A stretch of 64,000 bases of DNA from Candidatus Methylopumilus rimovensis (lineage in GTDB: Bacteria; Pseudomonadota; Gammaproteobacteria; Burkholderiales; Methylophilaceae): positions 496,001-560,000 of the forward strand of contig NZ_CP040986.1 of the NCBI RefSeq assembly GCF_006364615.1, read 5' to 3'. The position numbers were made by a program, and so were the translations under genes. Under the pieces are notes generated by a model. The model worked only from the letters and a program-made list of their open reading frames with translations, was not told where the DNA came from and searched no databases. Of the stretch, positions 61,919 to 64,000 are shown in pieces. Numbering within the stretch: position 1 is the first letter of the stretch; each line of letters begins with the position of its first letter.

Positions 61919-61982
61919 TAAAGACATCCAATTATTTGAAGTTTCGATATAATGCTTAAATCTTAGATTTCAAGTCAATTTC

Positions 61983-62780
61983 ATGCATACACTTCTTTGG
62001 ATTTTATCTTCCTGCTTTATAGGTGGCTTACTAAGTGTGATCACAGCAGCGCTTGTGACACTTCATACAAGAATACACCTTGTCTCACATTTAGTGAGTT
62101 TCGCCGTAGGGGCGATGTTAGGTGCTGTCTTCTTAGAAATATTGCCACACGCTTTTAAACTGACAAATAACATTGAAACGACAACCTTTGTTGTTTTATT
62201 TGGCATTCTTTTATTCTTTGTGCTTGAAAAATTACTTTTGTGGCGTCACTGTCATGGCGATCATTGTGAAGTGCACGATGTGCATCATGAAGACCATGTT
62301 TCTAAAAGTCACCAGCATACGCATGACGAAGGACGAAGTGGCAGCATGATTATGGTGGGAGATTTGTTTCATAATTTTGTGGATGGCATTTTAATTGGTT
62401 CAGCATTTATGGTAAATACGAGTGTTGGCATTGTCACAGCTTTGGCGATCATTGCGCACGAGATTCCTCAAGAGGTGGGTAATTTTTTAATTCTGCTCCA
62501 TTCAGGTTATAAGAAAAAAGAGGCTTTTATCTTTAACTTGCTCGCAAGTTTTTCTACTGTATTAGGCGGACTCTTAGCTTATTTTATTTTGGAATCCATG
62601 ATGGATTGGGTGCCCTTTATTTTAGCGCTCGCAGCTTCCAGTATGATTTATGTATCCATTGCAGATTTGATTCCAGGACTTCATAAGAAAACAGAATTAC
62701 GTTCCACAATATTTCAAGTCATCCTGATTGCATTAGGTATTGCATCAGTCGCTATGACTCAATGGATCGTTGAAGGTTAA
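61983..62780 (+). CDS. ZIP-family divalent metal transporter
   Basis: A 265-residue membrane protein with about eight spans. It has the ZIP metal-site helices [18 protein letters not shown] and [17 protein letters not shown], which carry the conserved His, Asn, Asp and Glu. The cytoplasmic-type loop between spans is rich in histidine ([20 protein letters not shown]), a probable zinc sensor or chelator. It most likely moves zinc or iron(II) into the cytosol. It overlaps rimO at its stop codon. Confidence 0.9.
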   Translation: MHTLLWILSSCFIGGLLSVITAALVTLHTRIHLVSHLVSFAVGAMLGAVFLEILPHAFKLTNNIETTTFVVLFGILLFFVLEKLLLWRHCHGDHCEVHDVHHEDHVSKSHQHTHDEGRSGSMIMVGDLFHNFVDGILIGSAFMVNTSVGIVTALAIIAHEIPQEVGNFLILLHSGYKKKEAFIFNLLASFSTVLGGLLAYFILESMMDWVPFILALAASSMIYVSIADLIPGLHKKTELRSTIFQVILIALGIASVAMTQWIVEG

Positions 62781-64000
62781 TGGCATCCTCCATCCCTAAA
62801 GTAGGTTTTGTATCTCTAGGCTGCCCTAAAGCTGGATCTGACTCTGAACGCATTTTGACTCAACTCCGTGCCGAAGGTTATGACATTTCAAAGTCCTACC
62901 AAGATGCCGATTTAGTGGTTGTTAATACTTGTGGTTTTATTGATTCAGCCGTAAAAGAATCCATGGATGCTATAGGCGAAGCGGTTAGAAAAAATGGCAA
63001 AGTGATTGTGACGGGTTGTTTAGGTGCTAAAAAAGAAATTATTGAAGAGGAATATCCAAACTTACTCGCGATCACAGGACCTCATGCATTAAACGAAGTC
63101 ATGACGGCTGTTCATACGCACCTAGAAAAACCACACGACCCGTTTAGTGATTTGGTGCCTCCACAAGGTGTGCGTTTAACGCCCAAACATTATGCCTACT
63201 TAAAAATTTCAGAAGGCTGTAATCATCGATGTTCATTTTGTATTATTCCTTCCATGCGAGGAGATCTCGTCAGTCGTTCGATTGATGATGTGATGCGTGA
63301 GGCTGAAACTTTGGTGAATAGCGGTGTATCTGAAATTTTAGTGATTTCACAGGATACAAGTGCATATGGCGTGGATGTGAAATATCGAAGTGGCTTTTGG
63401 CATGGACGCCCAATCAAAACTAAACTTTATGATTTAGCAGAGGCTTTGGGATCATTAGGTGTATGGATCAGAATGCATTATGTCTATCCTTATCCTCATG
63501 TCGATGACATCATTCCTTTGATGTCCGAAGGATTGATTTTGCCTTACCTTGATGTGCCTTTTCAACATGCAAGTCCACGTATTTTAAAATTAATGAAACG
63601 ACCTGCAAGTTCTGAAAATAATCTTTTGCGTATCAACAAATGGAGAGAAATCTGTCCGGATATCACGATACGCAGTACATTTATCGTAGGTTTTCCAGGT
63701 GAGACCGAATCTGAATTTGAAGCACTTTTAGATTTTTTAGAAAATGCCCAATTAGATCGAGTAGGGTGTTTCAAGTATTCGCCTGTGGATGGTGCGAGTG
63801 CTAATCTTTTAGAAGGTCAGGTTACAGAAGAAATGAAAGAAGAGCGATTACAAAGATTTATGGAAACACAAGCACGTATCAGCCACAAAAAACTTGCAAA
63901 TAAGATAGGGCAAACACTTACTGTTTTAGTGGATGATCATGAAGGGGACTTTGCGATTGCAAGATCCATGGCAGATGCGCCTGATATTGATGGCAAAGTT
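62780..64000 (+). CDS. rimO: Ribosomal protein S12 methylthiotransferase RimO (cut by window edge)
   Basis: RimO adds a methylthio group to Asp of ribosomal protein S12 with radical SAM chemistry. The visible 407 codons have the UPF0004 domain with C15, C51 and C80 ([36 protein letters not shown]). The radical-SAM cluster motif is in [39 protein letters not shown] and the start of the TRAM domain ([20 protein letters not shown]) follow. The start ATG overlaps the ZIP gene's stop. The C terminus lies outside the window. Confidence 0.96.
   Translation, partial: MASSIPKVGFVSLGCPKAGSDSERILTQLRAEGYDISKSYQDADLVVVNTCGFIDSAVKESMDAIGEAVRKNGKVIVTGCLGAKKEIIEEEYPNLLAITGPHALNEVMTAVHTHLEKPHDPFSDLVPPQGVRLTPKHYAYLKISEGCNHRCSFCIIPSMRGDLVSRSIDDVMREAETLVNSGVSEILVISQDTSAYGVDVKYRSGFWHGRPIKTKLYDLAEALGSLGVWIRMHYVYPYPHVDDIIPLMSEGLILPYLDVPFQHASPRILKLMKRPASSENNLLRINKWREICPDITIRSTFIVGFPGETESEFEALLDFLENAQLDRVGCFKYSPVDGASANLLEGQVTEEMKEERLQRFMETQARISHKKLANKIGQTLTVLVDDHEGDFAIARSMADAPDIDGKV

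Noticed and set aside
1-64000. CRISPR arrays, rRNA or tRNA genes other than tmRNA, and insertion sequences.
   Set aside because: No regular spacer-repeat pattern, rRNA stretch, tRNA cloverleaf or transposase gene was noticed on reading the window.

Overview
The window is a 64 kb piece of an AT-rich chromosome from a Gram-negative bacterium, most likely a betaproteobacterium. The order guaB-rnfH-ratA / smpB-ssrA at the left, and ndk-rlmN-ispG-hisS-yfgM-bamB-der / bamD-rluD-pgeF at the right, is the usual betaproteobacterial housekeeping arrangement. Low GC, very short intergenic gaps and loss of pilF and rodZ between rlmN and ispG suggest a streamlined Methylophilaceae-like organism (inference from gene order and composition only).

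Layout. 1-2245: conserved core (guaB partial, rnfH, ratA, smpB, one-piece tmRNA). 2246-3396: an outer-membrane barrel gene bordered by inverted and tandem copies of an 11-bp motif. 3397-5373: a GT25 glycosyltransferase and an O-antigen ligase. 5373-9015: a 3.6 kb block transcribed against its surroundings, bounded by 11-bp direct repeats. It carries a Rad52-like annealing protein, a CI-like repressor, an XRE/AbiEii-type toxin-antitoxin pair and an STGP-motif protein. Two of its promoters share the same operator-over-minus-35 design. 9150-49239: a roughly 40 kb surface-polysaccharide island, all on the plus strand. 49290-64000: conserved core (trhO, ndk, rlmN, ispG, hisS, two peptide-type ABC ATPases, yfgM, bamB, der, bamD, rluD, pgeF, a ZIP transporter, rimO partial).

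The polysaccharide island reads as modules. They are: dTDP-rhamnose genes without rmlA; a Wzy-like polymerase and a Wzz-like protein; a MarR-type EPS regulator with a visible promoter and operator; a PglK-type ABC flippase; a UDP-HexNAc dehydrogenase; a first nonulosonate set (neuB, neuC, two methyltransferases, neuA); a second nonulosonate set of legionaminate type (legB, legI, legG, ptmE, WbuX/WbuZ/WbuY amidination genes, cytidylyltransferase); a CDP-6-deoxyhexose set (rfbF, rfbG, epimerase, reductase-like, no rfbH); several glycosyltransferases; a Wzx/MurJ-like flippase; and a diacetylbacillosamine set (pglC, pglD, pglE, pglF). A second O-antigen ligase closes the island and is broken by a one-base frameshift in an A7 run. 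Together these genes predict an envelope glycan with two different CMP-nonulosonic acids, one probably carrying an amidino group.

The observations most worth following are the shared operator/promoter design in the 3.6 kb block (with a predicted leaderless antitoxin mRNA), the paired nonulosonate pathways, and the frameshifted ligase.
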